DNA from: Plasmodiophora brassicae
Taxonomy: Eukaryota > Endomyxa: Phytomyxea > Phytomyxea > Plasmodiophorida
Assembly (NCBI GenBank): GCA_036867785.1
Contig: CP145411.1
Span: 62,001 to 126,000 of the forward strand
DNA: 64,000 bases
Direction of reading: 5' to 3'
Both the position numbers and the translations under genes were made by a program. Under the pieces are notes generated by a model. The model worked only from the letters and a program-made list of their open reading frames with translations. It was not told the DNA's origin and did not search any database. Numbering within the stretch: the first letter of the stretch is position 1; every line of letters begins with the position of its first letter. Positions 63,499 through 64,000 of this stretch are shown here, one piece after another.

Positions 63499-64000
63499 AT
63501 GAAGGCGACCAGTGACGGCAGTACGACCAGCATCAGCGACGACGTCTCGGTGGATGTGTCCAAAGACCAATCGGACGAGAAGGAGAATACGCTCGCGTCC
63601 AGCAACAGACCATGGGTGCTCGTGTCGACGTTCCTAATCCTTTCTACGCTCTTACAATCGGTAAGTGCCCGGCTGGTTCCCTGCCACTGCTCTTTGCTGA
63701 TATATCCCCAGGTCAAGCCGTCCGAAGCGTACGCCCCGTTCTACTTCCGAGACGCTCGTCACCTCAGCAAAGATGTCATCAATTCCGCCAGTACGTTTCA
63801 CTCCATAGGTGTTGATGCGGGTGCTGAAGGCTGGGCGGGAAGTCTATCCATTCCGAACTTACGCGATGCTGTTTGGTTTGTTGCCGGTCACGTTCCTCGC
63901 TGAGTCCATCTGCGGTTACGTCCCAGTGATCGGTGAGTGACATGACACAGTCGCCAGTCGAATGCGTCTGGACACTTACCATTCTGTCGTGCTGCAGTGT
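63499..64000 (+). CDS. SLC19-like transporter, copy 2, cut by window end
   Basis: Starts at ATG 63499. Exon 1 is 63499-63660, then a 51-base intron (GTAAGT..CCCAG) and exon 2 from 63712. The acidic N-terminus (SISDDVSVDVSKDQSDEKEN), first helix (PWVLVSTFLILSTLLQS), the VKPSEAYAPFYFRDARHLSK block and the later PFRTYAMLFGLLPVTFLAES block are near copies of the first gene, in the same order and with the same intron positions. VKPSEAY is closer to the canonical SLC19 KPSEPF than copy 1. Only the first ~120 residues lie in the window. Confidence 0.65.

Overview
The window is nuclear DNA from a compact, GC-rich eukaryote. Genes lie close together on both strands. Introns are short (about 42 to 77 bases) with GT..AG ends and often a CTAAC or CTGAC branch-point-like motif. 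A CCDC42/CFAP73-type axonemal protein points to a flagellated cell. SCAR/WAVE, a Nup214-like nucleoporin, NPRL3, an ABCF ATPase, a self-sufficient P450-reductase fusion, a hybrid histidine kinase, a Crinkler-like gene and RAP/PPR organelle RNA-binding proteins would fit a zoosporic fungus or another GC-rich flagellate protist. Sequence alone does not settle which.

Layout: 1-8850 holds a 5'-truncated PPR protein, mitochondrial MnSOD, a Nup214-like nucleoporin and, divergent from it, SCAR/WAVE. 9200-15102 holds a tandem pair of 7TM proteins with a PA-like ectodomain. The second copy is split by a 2.3-kb piggyBac-like DNA transposon with 17-bp terminal inverted repeats, a TTAG target duplication and sub-terminal palindromes. 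15436-20091 holds SURF6/Rrp14, V-ATPase subunit G, a 4-TM protein, a small unknown protein and an SNM1/Pso2 nuclease. This nuclease is head to head with a Crinkler-like gene (20214-23222).

24042-32654 is a run of minus-strand genes: ABCF with Tudor-like and RGG tail, CCDC42/CFAP73, NPRL3, and a NOX/ferric reductase. 32655-39021 is less GC-rich and gene-poor, with an ankyrin protein, a vWA protein and unresolved low-complexity coding-like DNA. 39022-45000 holds a hybrid histidine kinase and the P450-reductase fusion. 45180-51107 holds a tyrosinase-fold protein that seems to have lost copper ligands and a tandem pair of type II membrane glycosyltransferase-like proteins. Then come tRNA-Arg(TCG), ribonucleotide reductase large subunit, a RAP-type protein, aminoacylase-1, a small membrane protein, a METTL21-like methyltransferase and a tandem pair of SLC19-like transporters, the second cut by the window end.

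Most loci are single-copy housekeeping genes. The lineage-specific part consists of three tandem pairs (7TM, glycosyltransferase-like, SLC19), the transposon, the Crinkler-like gene and the tyrosinase-like protein. Splice sites were placed by hand from reading-frame phase and family alignment, so they may be off by a base or so.
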